A DNA stretch of 64,000 bases from Mycobacterium sp. (GTDB taxonomy: Bacteria; Actinomycetota; Actinomycetes; Mycobacteriales; Mycobacteriaceae): NCBI GenBank assembly GCA_003987775.1, contig RXJD01000071.1, positions 62,823-126,822 on the forward strand. Direction: 5' to 3'. Position numbers and translations under genes: made by a program. The stretch's first letter is position 1; each line of letters opens with the position of its first letter. Shown piece after piece: positions 26,517 through 35,311 of this stretch. The notes beneath the pieces were generated by a model, which ran no database searches, was not told the DNA's origin, and saw nothing but the letters and a program-made list of their open reading frames with translations.

Positions 26517-28760
26517 TCAGTCGCCGGGCAGCCGCTCGCCGATGACCCGTTGCGCGCGCAGGGCGGCGAGCTCGTCGTCGGACAGGCCCAGTCCGCGCAG
26601 GATCTCGTCGTTGTGCTGGCCGAGGGTCGGCGCACCGGCGCGGTGATGGCTCGGCGGCCCGGGCGTGATGCGAAACGGCCACCCCGGATAGCGCCGCGGT
26701 CCGGTGACCGGGTGGGTGAACTCTTGGTAGAACCGCCGCGCGTCGAGCTGGGCGAAGTCGTACATCCGGTCGCCGGTGGCCAGCTCTTCGGCCGGGATAC
26801 CCTGTGCGCGAAGCGATTCGACGATGTCGGCGGATTTTCGGGTGCGCGTCCACCCGGCGACGAGGTCGTCGAACATGTCGTGGTCGAGCAGGCCCTCGTC
26901 GGGCAGCGACACCGCGACCCACACGTCCCCGTCGATCGTCGGGTACACGCCCTGCAGGTAGCCGCGCAGCCGGTTGCCGGGGCGCGGCAGCACGACACCG
27001 TTCATCGAATACTCGATCACCGGTTCGGCGGTCACGCACGCGGCGACCTCGATCTGGGCGATCTCGATCAGCTGCCCCTCGCCGGTCCGGCGCCGGTGCT
27101 CCAGCGCGGCCAGTAGTGCCACCCCGGCGTGCACACCGACGACGGGGTCGGCCGGACCCTGCAGGTTGCACGGCGGCCCCTCGGCGTAGCCGGTGGCTGC
27201 TGTCATCCCGGATGTCTGTTCGATGTTGAGTGCCCACCCGACGTAGTCGCGCCAGGGCCCTTCCAACCCGAAGCCGGGCATCCGTACCGCGATCACGTCC
27301 GGCTTGATCGCGATCAGGGACTCGTAGTCCAGCCCGAACTGTTCCACCACGCGCGGCGAGAAGTTCTCGACGACGACGTCGGCGTCGGCGGCCAACCGGT
27401 GAGCGATGTCGCGTCCGCCCTGTGCGGTCAGGTCGAGGGTGATGTCTTTCTTGTTGAGATTGGTCGCCTGCCACAGGGCGCTGCGCTCGTACCAGTCCTC
27501 ACCTTCGAAGGGGTAGGCGCCCGAGTAGCGGTGCCCGTCGGGACGCTGAATCGACTCGACCTTGATGATGTCGGCTCCGAAGGCGCCCAGATAGCAGGTC
27601 AGATAGGCGCCGGCCCAGAAGGTGCTCAGGTCGAGCACTCGCAGTCCGGCGAACGGCATGGAACTCGTTGCGGGCGGCCAGGGTCGGCCGCTGCCCGACC
27701 ACCGCGCCCGGCCACCGGGCCGCGGTGCCGGTTCGGGTTGCGCCACAGGGGTTTTGGACATCCGGAACGGCGCACCGGGACGCCGGAAGCCAGCGGTCTC
27801 GATGAAGAAGCCGCGCTTGGCGTACTGCGGGCAGTCCAGCACGGTGGCGCCGTCGTGGACCGGTGCGGCCGGTATGCGCATCGCCTGACACAGGTCGACG
27901 GTTTCGGCGACGGTGCGCTGTATCAGCAATGGCTCTGCCGCGGCGAAGAACTCGGCGCGTTCGGGACCGCCGAGCATGATCGCGATCTGGTGTTCGCCGT
28001 ACTCCGGTAGCCCGAGCATCGCGCACACGTCGAGCCAGTGCTGCCCGGTCAGGCAGTTGATTCCCACCCAGCCGTCGGCCGCCCGCACCACGCCCAGCAT
28101 CGGCGCGGACCGCTGATTCGGGGGCAGCCCCAGACTGCGCATCCGCTCGGACATCAGCATCGGGTAGGGCAACGTCGAGAGCAGCGCTTCGAACTCCGAT
28201 ACGTCGACCACGCGGCCGTCAAGCCGCAACGCCGTCAAGGCCCCCAGCGCGGCGTAGGCCCCGGCGACGTACTCGGAGATCCGGGCACCGGCCTGCACCG
28301 GCGGGCGGTCCGGGTCGCGGGCGCTGATCCACCCGGACACCGCCTGCATGGTCAGCGGGGTCGCGGCCCGATCACGCCACGGCCCGGTCCGACCGAAATG
28401 AGAAATGCTGACCTGCAACGCTTGTGCGGGCTCCAGCCCGAACTTCTGCAGCCCTCCGGGCGGTAGGTTCTCGATCAGGACATGCGCCCCCGCGACGAGT
28501 TCGCGGGCGCCCGCCTGCCCATCGGGCGTGGCGAGATCGAAAGTGGCACCGCGTTTGCCGGCGTTGAGATACTCGAACAGACCGCCGTGGCGGCCGGCGG
28601 CGGGCTCGGGGAACGGCCCCCAGAGCCGTAGTGAATCACCCTCGGGCGGTTCGATTTTGATGACCTCAGCACCGAGGTCGGCCAAAAGCTTTGCGGCGTA
28701 GGGACCGGAGATTCCGGTCGCGATTTCGACGACGTGCAGCCCCGTTAGGGGACCGCTCAC
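26517..28760 (-). CDS. Tandem-domain CaiB/BaiF (class III) CoA-transferase
   Basis: The 747-residue protein contains two complete CaiB/BaiF-type units. The first covers about residues 1-365 (LTGLHVVEIATGISGPYAAK, DLGAEVIKIEPP). The second starts near 366 (FAGLRVLDLSTFWAGAYLTC, GADIIKVES, NLNKKDITLDL, VVVENFSP). A Pro/Gly-rich linker joins them. Normal family members are about 400 residues and work as dimers, so this is a fused pseudo-dimer. Class III enzymes move CoA between acids or epimerise 2-methylacyl-CoAs. The GTG at 28760 overlaps the aldehyde dehydrogenase stop (GTGA). With no FadD in the cluster, it is the likely CoA-activating or racemising step. Confidence 0.88.
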   Translation of the reverse strand: MSGPLTGLHVVEIATGISGPYAAKLLADLGAEVIKIEPPEGDSLRLWGPFPEPAAGRHGGLFEYLNAGKRGATFDLATPDGQAGARELVAGAHVLIENLPPGGLQKFGLEPAQALQVSISHFGRTGPWRDRAATPLTMQAVSGWISARDPDRPPVQAGARISEYVAGAYAALGALTALRLDGRVVDVSEFEALLSTLPYPMLMSERMRSLGLPPNQRSAPMLGVVRAADGWVGINCLTGQHWLDVCAMLGLPEYGEHQIAIMLGGPERAEFFAAAEPLLIQRTVAETVDLCQAMRIPAAPVHDGATVLDCPQYAKRGFFIETAGFRRPGAPFRMSKTPVAQPEPAPRPGGRARWSGSGRPWPPATSSMPFAGLRVLDLSTFWAGAYLTCYLGAFGADIIKVESIQRPDGHRYSGAYPFEGEDWYERSALWQATNLNKKDITLDLTAQGGRDIAHRLAADADVVVENFSPRVVEQFGLDYESLIAIKPDVIAVRMPGFGLEGPWRDYVGWALNIEQTSGMTAATGYAEGPPCNLQGPADPVVGVHAGVALLAALEHRRRTGEGQLIEIAQIEVAACVTAEPVIEYSMNGVVLPRPGNRLRGYLQGVYPTIDGDVWVAVSLPDEGLLDHDMFDDLVAGWTRTRKSADIVESLRAQGIPAEELATGDRMYDFAQLDARRFYQEFTHPVTGPRRYPGWPFRITPGPPSHHRAGAPTLGQHNDEILRGLGLSDDELAALRAQRVIGERLPGD

Positions 28761-30250
28761 GCGGGCACTCCGATGGCCATCTGTTCCATGTACTGATACA
28801 CCCCGCCGATTCCGCCGCCCTCCCGGCCCAGGCCGCTGAGCTTGAAACCGCCGAAGGGTGCGGCGCCGGGGCCGCAGCCGTTGACCGCAACCTGCCCCGT
28901 GCGGATGCGGCGGGCCACGCTGACCGCGCGATCCAGGTCGCCGCCCCACACCGAACCGGACAGGCCGTAACGAGAGTTGTTGGCGATGGCGACCGCATCG
29001 TCGTCGTCGCGGTAGCGCAGCACACTCAACACCGGCCCGAACACTTCCTCCTGGGCGATCGCGGAATCGGGCTTGACGCCGGTAAGGACCGTCGGCTCGA
29101 AGTAGAAGCCGGTGTCCAGGCCGGCCGGCCGGCCGCCACCGGTGGCCAGCTCGGCGCCCTCGCGCAGCGCTCCGGCGACGTGCGCCTCCACCCGGCTGCG
29201 CTGGGCGTCACTGATCAACGGACCCATCTGCACATCGAGATCGGCGGGATCCCCGACCTTGACGTCCCGGGCCAGTCCCACCAGCCGCTCGACGACCTCG
29301 TCGTGCAGGGAATCGGGCAGCAACAGCCGGCTCTGCAGAATGCAAGCCTGGCCGGAATGCATTGAGCAACAGTCGAACAGCATCTTCTGCAGCATGTCGT
29401 CGGTGACGTCGGCGTCGTCGAGGACGATGCACGCCGACTTGCCACCGAGCTCCAGCAGCAGCCGCTTCAGCGAGTCCCCGGCGGCGGACATCACCTGGCG
29501 GCCGACGACGGTGCTGCCGGTGAAACTGACCATGTCGATCCGCGGATCGGTGGTGAGCAGCTGGGCCGCCTCTAGTCCCGACGGGGTGACCACATTGACC
29601 ACACCCGGCGGAAAGTCGGTGTGCTCGTCGATGAGTCGCGCGAGGGCGAGCCCGGCCAGCGGGGTGAGCGGTGACGGCTTGAGGACAACGGTGTTGCCCG
29701 CAGTCAGCGCATGGTTGAGCTTCATGACGTTGAGTAGGTGCGGGAAGTTCCAGGGTGTCAGGACCGAGACGACGCCGAGTGGAACGTGGCGCAGCACCGT
29801 CTTCCCGGCGCCGATCCCGGTGACGGTCTCATCGGCGAGCTGGGTGGCGAGTTGCGCGGCATGCATGGACATGAACGCGGCACCGTCGATCTGCATCATC
29901 CGTTCGTTGGCTGTGCAGCCCCACTCCACCTGGGACAGCGCGAAGAAGTCGTCGGCATATTTGAGCAGCGCGTCGCCCAGTTGGCTGAGACAGTTCGCGC
30001 GCTCCTGCGCACTCATGGTGGCCCACGGCCCCTCGTCGAACGCCCGGCGCGCGGCACCGACAGCGTCACTGACCTGACCGACGCTCGCGTCCGGTGCGGT
30101 GGCGATGACCTGTTCGGTGGCCGGCGAGATGTCGTCGTAGCGGCCGTCTTCGGGTTCCACCCAGGTGCCGTCGATGTACAGCTGATAGGTGTCGATCAGT
30201 CCACTGGGCGGTAGTTCGGCCATCTGCTTCCTCACCCCAACGTCGGTCAT
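28757..30250 (-). CDS. NAD(P)-dependent aldehyde dehydrogenase
   Basis: The 497-residue enzyme has VLTPWNFPHLL for substrate entry, KPSPLTP, SFTGSTVVGRQ for cofactor binding, the general-base Glu in LLLELGGKSA, the catalytic Cys in MHSGQACILQSR, and EEVFGPVLSV. It oxidises an aldehyde to an acid. It is first in the leftward pair with the CoA-transferase and divergent from the P450 gene, which could make the alcohol or aldehyde. A second Met (MAELPPSGLID, 9 codons in) is another possible start. Confidence 0.93.
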   Translation of the reverse strand: MTDVGVRKQMAELPPSGLIDTYQLYIDGTWVEPEDGRYDDISPATEQVIATAPDASVGQVSDAVGAARRAFDEGPWATMSAQERANCLSQLGDALLKYADDFFALSQVEWGCTANERMMQIDGAAFMSMHAAQLATQLADETVTGIGAGKTVLRHVPLGVVSVLTPWNFPHLLNVMKLNHALTAGNTVVLKPSPLTPLAGLALARLIDEHTDFPPGVVNVVTPSGLEAAQLLTTDPRIDMVSFTGSTVVGRQVMSAAGDSLKRLLLELGGKSACIVLDDADVTDDMLQKMLFDCCSMHSGQACILQSRLLLPDSLHDEVVERLVGLARDVKVGDPADLDVQMGPLISDAQRSRVEAHVAGALREGAELATGGGRPAGLDTGFYFEPTVLTGVKPDSAIAQEEVFGPVLSVLRYRDDDDAVAIANNSRYGLSGSVWGGDLDRAVSVARRIRTGQVAVNGCGPGAAPFGGFKLSGLGREGGGIGGVYQYMEQMAIGVPA

Positions 30251-30336
30251 CTATCAACCTGGTGTACACCCGCCGGGACTCGTGGTCAATGATCCCCATG
30301 ATGAATTGCAGGCGATTTCAAGGCGTTGTCTTGCTG

Positions 30337-30366
30337 TTGACAGCGCAGCGTGACCCAGAGTAGACA
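30337..30366 (+). promoter_or_regulatory. SigA-type promoter of the P450/igr-like operon
   Basis: TTGACA at 30337-30342 and TAGACA at 30361-30366 are spaced by 18 bp, predicting a transcript start near 30373. This lies 43 bp before the P450 GTG and just before an inverted repeat. A 10-bp palindrome GGTGTACACC at 30261-30270 may serve the divergent aldehyde dehydrogenase gene. Confidence 0.6.
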
Positions 30367-30376
30367 CGACCCACAG

Positions 30377-30397
30377 GACACTTTGTGGCAATGTGTC
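30377..30397. promoter_or_regulatory. 21-bp inverted repeat, candidate TetR operator
   Basis: GACACTTTG and CAATGTGTC pair with one mismatch around a TGG centre. The site begins about 4 bases after the predicted transcription start of the P450 operon, a natural blocking position. The TetR gene at the operon's 3' end is the obvious candidate binder. This is inference from position and symmetry. Confidence 0.5.
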
Positions 30398-30415
30398 GGA
30401 TTGCAGGGAGGCGCT

Positions 30416-31591
30416 GTGCTCACCGATGTTCCCCTGCACTCCCCCGATTTCTACGCCGGCGACCCCTACCCGGCCTACCGGGAGCTGCGCGCGACCTCGC
30501 CCGTGCACTGGAACGACGTCACCGGATTCTGGGCGTTGTTGAAGTATGAGGACATTCGCTACGTCTCCGGCAACCCCGCGCTGTTCACCTCGACCCAAGG
30601 CATCTCGATACCGGATCCGAACGTGCCGAACCCGGTGCAGGAGGGCAACCTCATCTTCACGGACCCGCCGCGGCACCGGCAGATGCGCAAGCTGATCAAT
30701 TCCGGTTTCACCCGGCGGCGCGTCGCGGTCCTCGAACCGAAGATCCGCGAAATCGTGGGCGGCATCCTCGATCGGATCGAACCGGGCTCGGTGTACGAGT
30801 TCGCCGAACAGGTCGCCGCCCCACTGCCCACCCGGATGATCGCCGAGCTCATCGGCGCCCCCGCCGAGGATTGGGAGCGGTTCCGGGCCTGGTCGGACGC
30901 CGCCACCGGCACGGCTGATCCCGAAATCGAACTCGACGCCTTCGTGGCCATCGGCCAGCTCTTCGAATACTTCCAGAAGCTCATCGCGGCACGGCGCGTC
31001 GAACCGCGCGACGACCTGCTGTCAGTGCTGGCCGATGCCGAGATCGACGAGCACCGCCTGACCGACGAGGACCTGCTGAACTTCTCGTTCCTGTTGCTGG
31101 TTGCGGGAAATGAGACCACCCGCAACTTGATCGCGCTGGGCACCCTCGCGTTGATCGAGCACCCCGACCAGTGCCGCCTGCTGATCGAGGACCCGACGCT
31201 GATTCCCGGTGCGGTGGAGGAGATGTTGCGCTGGACCAGCCCGGTGGTCAGCATGTCGCGGGTGGCGACCGCCGACACCGAGATTCGCGGCCGGCTGATC
31301 CGCGAGGGTGAGGTGGTCACCATGTTGTACGGGTCCGCCAACCGCGACGAGGATGTCTTCGGCGCTGACTCAGAGGACTTCAGGGTGACGCGTCACCCCA
31401 ACCCCCACATCGCGTTCGGATGCGGCGAACACTCCTGCATCGGAGCGCAATTGGCACGGCTGGAAGCGACGGTCTTCTTCCAGGAGTTGCTGCGCCGCTA
31501 TCCCCGGCTCGAGCTGGCGGGTGACGTCGACCGGATGAAAGCCACCATGGTGCCCGGGGTGAAGCGGATGCCCGTTCGGCTGGGGGCCTGA
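30416..31591 (+). CDS. Cytochrome P450
   Basis: The 391-residue soluble P450 has the I-helix oxygen-activation motif LLLVAGNETTRNLIA, the K-helix ExxR region (VEEMLRWTSPV), and the haem loop FGCGEHSCIGAQLARLE with the ligand Cys near residue 341. The N-terminal region (SPDFYAGDPYPAYRELRA) and length suit the mycobacterial steroid/lipid hydroxylases of the CYP124/125/142 group, although the exact family is not assignable by eye. The GTG at 30416 follows a CAGGGAGG ribosome binding site. It heads an operon matching the igr gene order and probably hydroxylates the terminal carbon of a branched side chain. Confidence 0.92.
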   Translation: MLTDVPLHSPDFYAGDPYPAYRELRATSPVHWNDVTGFWALLKYEDIRYVSGNPALFTSTQGISIPDPNVPNPVQEGNLIFTDPPRHRQMRKLINSGFTRRRVAVLEPKIREIVGGILDRIEPGSVYEFAEQVAAPLPTRMIAELIGAPAEDWERFRAWSDAATGTADPEIELDAFVAIGQLFEYFQKLIAARRVEPRDDLLSVLADAEIDEHRLTDEDLLNFSFLLLVAGNETTRNLIALGTLALIEHPDQCRLLIEDPTLIPGAVEEMLRWTSPVVSMSRVATADTEIRGRLIREGEVVTMLYGSANRDEDVFGADSEDFRVTRHPNPHIAFGCGEHSCIGAQLARLEATVFFQELLRRYPRLELAGDVDRMKATMVPGVKRMPVRLGA

Positions 31592-31595
31592 GCCG

Positions 31596-32798
31596 GTGCA
31601 CCTTGAATACACGCCCGAGCAGGAGCAGCTGCGTGCGGAGATACGGGCCACGCTGGAACAGGTGATGACGCCCGAGCGACTGGCAGCGATCGGCGAGAAC
31701 ATCGAGGGCGGACTGGCGGTGCGCGACACCGTGCGTGCACTGGCGCAGGCCGGCCTGCTCGGCGTCGGCTGGCCGAAAGAATATGGCGGACGCGGCTTCT
31801 CGGCGATTGAGCAGTTCATCTTCTCCGAGGAGGCCCGCCGGGTCGGCGCGCCGATCCCGCTGGTGACACTCAACACCGTGGGCCCGACCCTGATGCAGCA
31901 GGGTACCGAGGAGCAGAAGCAGCGGTTTCTGCCCGCGATCCTGGACGGCAGCGTCGAATTCGCGATCGGCTATTCCGAACCCGGAGCCGGCAGTGATCTC
32001 GCGTCGATACGCACCACCGCCGTCCGCGACGGTGACGAATACGTGATCAACGGCCAGAAGATGTTCACCAGCGGCGCCGCCTATGCCGACTACATCTGGC
32101 TCGCGGTCCGCACTGACCCGAATGTCAAGAAGCACAAAGGCATTTCGATCCTCATCGTGCCCACTTCGTCGCCGGGATTCTCCTGGCAACCCCTGCACAC
32201 CATGCCCGGCATCTCCACCTTCTACACGTTCTACGACAACGTCCGGGTGCCGGTGAGCGCACTGGTCGGTGAGGAGAACCAGGGCTGGCAGCTGATCACC
32301 ACCCAGCTCAACTTCGAACGCGCCGCGCTGGGCAACCTCGGGGCACTGGAGCCGCTGTGGGAGAAGACGCTGCAGTGGGCCCGCGAGACCGAACTCGACG
32401 GGGGGCGGGTCATCGACCAGCCCTGGGTTCAGCTCGCGCTGGCCCGCGTGGAAGCTCAGGTCGGCGCCTACAAGCTGGTCAACCTGCGGGTGAACGCGGC
32501 CATGACGAAGGGCATTCTGAATATGGGCGAAGCGTCGGCGGCCAAGGTGTTCGGCACCGAGCTCACCCAGCAGGTCGCCCGGCAGCTGCTGGAGGTGTTG
32601 GACGGCAACGGGATACGTCGCGGCAAGCAGGCGCCACTGCGGGGCGCACTGGAATCGGCGTACCGGCAGGCGGTGATCAACACATTCGGTGGCGGTGCCA
32701 ACGAAATTCAGCGTGACATCATCGCCATGGCCGGCCTCGGCATGCCGCGGGCCCCGCGTGATCTTCGAGCAACCGAGAAGTCAGGAGGAACTCAGTGA
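31596..32798 (+). CDS. Acyl-CoA dehydrogenase (first of a pair)
   Basis: The 400-residue flavoprotein has a helical N-domain (YTPEQEQLRAEIRATLEQV), FAIGYSEPGAGSDLASI and YVINGQKMFTSGA for flavin and substrate binding, FYDNVRVPVSAL, and the C-terminal NTFGGGANEIQRDIIA. Steroid-type ACADs in mycobacteria work as heterotetramers of two different subunits. A second ACAD gene two genes later is the likely partner, by analogy with ChsE1-ChsE2. The GTG start is 4 bp after the P450 stop. Confidence 0.9.
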   Translation: MHLEYTPEQEQLRAEIRATLEQVMTPERLAAIGENIEGGLAVRDTVRALAQAGLLGVGWPKEYGGRGFSAIEQFIFSEEARRVGAPIPLVTLNTVGPTLMQQGTEEQKQRFLPAILDGSVEFAIGYSEPGAGSDLASIRTTAVRDGDEYVINGQKMFTSGAAYADYIWLAVRTDPNVKKHKGISILIVPTSSPGFSWQPLHTMPGISTFYTFYDNVRVPVSALVGEENQGWQLITTQLNFERAALGNLGALEPLWEKTLQWARETELDGGRVIDQPWVQLALARVEAQVGAYKLVNLRVNAAMTKGILNMGEASAAKVFGTELTQQVARQLLEVLDGNGIRRGKQAPLRGALESAYRQAVINTFGGGANEIQRDIIAMAGLGMPRAPRDLRATEKSGGTQ

Positions 32799-33337
32799 CC
32801 GACGCTGAGCTACAAGCCAAGGTGCGGGCCCTGGTCGGCCAACCCACTGGAGGCACCGGAAAGCCCCAGCTGGCGCCCGATCCGGTGAATCAACCGATGA
32901 TCCGGCACTGGGCGCACGCGCTTGCCGACTTCAATCCGGTGTACCTCGACCCGGATTTCGCGGCGACTTCACGGTTCGGCGGCATCGTGTCGCCACCGGT
33001 GATGCTGCAGACCTGGATCATGCCGTCGCCGAAGCTGGAGGGGATCGGCGAGCGCGGCGGCGCCCCGGTCGAGATCGCCGCGAACCCGACGGCGTTTCTG
33101 GATGAGGCCGGATACACCAGCACCGTGGCCACCAACTCCGAGTTCGAGATCGAGCGTTACCCGCGGTTGGGCGACGTCATCAGCTCCACGGCGGTGTACG
33201 AGTCGGTGTCGGAGGAGAAGACGACCGCGCTGGGCACCGGCTTCTTCCTCACCTGGCTGACCACCTATACCGACCAGCACGGTGAAGTGCTGGGCCGGCA
33301 GCGATTCCGGGTCCTGCGATTCAAGCCGGCCAACTGA
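32795..33337 (+). CDS. MaoC-like hydratase subunit (ChsH2 N-domain-like)
   Basis: The 180-residue hot-dog-fold protein has WAHALADFNPVYLDPDFA and FGGIVSPPVMLQTWIMP, typical of the FAS1-type or MaoC N-terminal half. In M. tuberculosis ChsH2 this domain is fused to a DUF35 domain. Here the DUF35 part is the separate next gene, joined by a TGATG overlap. It lacks an obvious complete hydratase motif itself and probably pairs with the second MaoC protein at 34859. The GTG overlaps the preceding stop as GTGA. Confidence 0.82.
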   Translation: MTDAELQAKVRALVGQPTGGTGKPQLAPDPVNQPMIRHWAHALADFNPVYLDPDFAATSRFGGIVSPPVMLQTWIMPSPKLEGIGERGGAPVEIAANPTAFLDEAGYTSTVATNSEFEIERYPRLGDVISSTAVYESVSEEKTTALGTGFFLTWLTTYTDQHGEVLGRQRFRVLRFKPAN

Positions 33338-33744
33338 TGGCCACCCGACTGCCGCCAACGGTCAGCCCGGACTCCGAGTTCTACTGGAACGGGTTGCGGG
33401 ACAACAAGCTGCTGATCCAGCGCTGCAGCGGCTGCGGCACCCTGCGCCATCCGCCCCGGCCGATGTGTCCGCACTGCCGCTCGCTGGAATGGGAGGCGGT
33501 CGAGTCGTCGGGCCGCGGCACCGTCTACAGCTATGTGATGCCGCACGAGCCCCGATTCCCGTTCTTCGACTACCCCTACGTGGTCGCGCTGGTGGAACTC
33601 GAGGAGGGCATCCGGGTGGTGTCGAACCTGACCGACGTTGAGCCCGCCGAGGTCACTGTCGGTATGCCTGTCGAGGTGTACTTCCAGAGTTTCGACGTGG
33701 CCAGTGGAGACCTGGTGTTGCACCAGTTCCGGCCGAGCGGCTAG
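33337..33744 (+). CDS. DUF35 zinc-ribbon/OB-fold protein
   Basis: The 135-residue protein has a rubredoxin-like zinc ribbon (CSGCGTL, then CPHC about 14 residues later; four Cys near residues 30-50) and an OB-fold (RGTVYSYVMPHEPRFP, YVVALVELEEGIRVVSNL). DUF35 proteins bind thiolase-like partners; in the cholesterol igr system the DUF35 domain of ChsH2 is required for Ltp2 retro-aldolase activity. The partner here would be the Ltp2-like protein at 35311. Its start overlaps the preceding stop by one base. Confidence 0.9.
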   Translation: MATRLPPTVSPDSEFYWNGLRDNKLLIQRCSGCGTLRHPPRPMCPHCRSLEWEAVESSGRGTVYSYVMPHEPRFPFFDYPYVVALVELEEGIRVVSNLTDVEPAEVTVGMPVEVYFQSFDVASGDLVLHQFRPSG

Positions 33745-33746
33745 TC

Positions 33747-34862
33747 ATGGACTTCACCTTCACCGAAGAGCAGGACACCGTAGCCAAGCTCGCCCGCGAA
33801 CTGTTCGAGCGCCGCGCCACCCCCGAGCGGCTCACCGAACTGGAAGCCGGAGTGCGCTTCGACCAGGCGCTCTGGAAGGAACTGGCGGCCGCCGACCTGC
33901 TCGGCACCGCTCTGCCGGAATCAGTGGGCGGCAACGGCGGCGGCTTCGTGGAACTCGGGGTGCTGCTGGCCGAGGTCGGGTGGGGTGTGGCCGCGGTGCC
34001 CGCCTATGCGACCTTGGTTCTGGGCGCCGATCCCATTGCACGCCAGGGAAATCCGGAGCAGCAGCGCCGCCACCTGCCCGGTGTCGTGGCCGGCGACCGT
34101 ATCCTGACGGCGGCTCTGGCCGAACCGGGACGCTCCGATCCGAGGTTTCCGGCCACCACCGCCCGGCGCGATGGACCGAGTTGGCGCCTGGACGGTGTGA
34201 AAGAGCTGGTGCCCGCCGCGCAACTGGCCGACACCATGCTGATCCCGGCTGTGACCCCGGACGGCGATACGGCGCTCTTCCTGCTGGCCACCGACAGTCC
34301 CGGTCTCGACGTCCGTCCCGTGCCGACCACCAGCGGCGAACCGTATGCCGATGTATTCCTGGACGGCGCAGTGGTTTCCGGGCAGGACCTGCTCGACGGC
34401 GACATCGAGTCGCTGCACACCCGCGCCCTGGTCGCCCTGTGCGCCATCCAGCTCGGCGTCGTCGACCGGGCTTTGCACATCGCGGCCGGCTATACCAGTG
34501 AGCGTGAACAGTTCGGCCGGCCGATAGGCAGCTTCCAGGCCGTGCAACAGCGCATGGCCGACGCCTTCATCGACGTCGAAGCGATCCGGTGGACCACCTG
34601 GCACGCGGCGTGGCTGCTCGCCAACGGCCGCCCGGCCGACCGCGCCGCCCGCATCGCCAAGTTCTGGGCAGCCGAGGCAGGCGCCCGGGTGGCCGCCACC
34701 GCCCAGCACGTGCACGGCGGCATCGGAATCGACACCACCTATCCCCTGCACCGTTATTTCCTGTGGGCCAAGCACAACGAACTGACCCTCGGCCCGGCGT
34801 CTCAACAGCTTGCCCACCTGGGCGCGACGTATGGCGCGACCTATCCGGAAGGACCCGCATGA
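33747..34862 (+). CDS. Acyl-CoA dehydrogenase (second of a pair)
   Basis: The 371-residue ACAD-family protein has FTEEQDTVAKLARELFE, LGTALPESVGGNGGGFVELG, a shortened substrate/FAD region (AALAEPGRSDP), SEREQFGRPIGSFQAVQQRM and HVHGGIGIDTTYPLHRYF. It resembles the FadE28/ChsE1-type partner subunits, where one chain of the pair carries the catalytic Glu and the other supplies FAD contacts. It lies 2 bp after the DUF35 gene. Its 3' end overlaps the next gene by 4 bp. Confidence 0.88.
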   Translation: MDFTFTEEQDTVAKLARELFERRATPERLTELEAGVRFDQALWKELAAADLLGTALPESVGGNGGGFVELGVLLAEVGWGVAAVPAYATLVLGADPIARQGNPEQQRRHLPGVVAGDRILTAALAEPGRSDPRFPATTARRDGPSWRLDGVKELVPAAQLADTMLIPAVTPDGDTALFLLATDSPGLDVRPVPTTSGEPYADVFLDGAVVSGQDLLDGDIESLHTRALVALCAIQLGVVDRALHIAAGYTSEREQFGRPIGSFQAVQQRMADAFIDVEAIRWTTWHAAWLLANGRPADRAARIAKFWAAEAGARVAATAQHVHGGIGIDTTYPLHRYFLWAKHNELTLGPASQQLAHLGATYGATYPEGPA

Positions 34863-35311
34863 CCGCCACCCACACCCGCACCACAACCCTGCGCTGGCAG
34901 GACATCTCCGAAGGTGACGAGGTCACACCGATGGACATCCCGATCACCACGACGATGATCGTCGCGGGCGCGATCGCCTCGCGGGACTTCATGCCGGTTC
35001 ATCACGACCGCGACTACGCCAACAAGCAGGGGTCGCCGAACCTGTTCATGAACATCCTGACCAGCAACGGCTACTGCGTGCGTTTCCTCACCGACTGGGC
35101 CGGACCCGAGGCGATGGTCACGAAGCTGTCGATTCGCCTTGGCGTGCCCTGCTTTCCGGATGACCCGTTGCGCTTCACCGGGACGGTGACGGGCAAGACC
35201 GAAGGTACTGGGGGCGAGAACTTCGTCGAAGTGACGTTCCAGGCCGCCAACAGTCTCGGCAACCACGTCTCCGGCACCGCGGTGCTCAGCCTGCTGGACG
35301 GAGCCGCCTGA
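34859..35311 (+). CDS. MaoC-type enoyl-CoA hydratase, ChsH1-like
   Basis: The 150-residue hot-dog protein closely follows ChsH1 (Rv3541c): ASRDFMPVHHDRDYANKQG carries the D-x4-H hydratase residues, then FMNILTSNGYCVRFLTDWAG, LGVPCFPDDPLRFTGTV and SLGNHVSGTAVLSL. It probably hydrates the enoyl-CoA made by the ACAD pair, together with the 32795 protein. The ATG overlaps the ACAD stop (ATGA). Confidence 0.88.
   Translation: MTATHTRTTTLRWQDISEGDEVTPMDIPITTTMIVAGAIASRDFMPVHHDRDYANKQGSPNLFMNILTSNGYCVRFLTDWAGPEAMVTKLSIRLGVPCFPDDPLRFTGTVTGKTEGTGGENFVEVTFQAANSLGNHVSGTAVLSLLDGAA

Noticed and set aside
30350..30415. Earlier GTG start for the P450
   Set aside because: It would lie upstream of the predicted transcription start and run through the operator; GTG 30416 has a good ribosome binding site and the family N-terminus.
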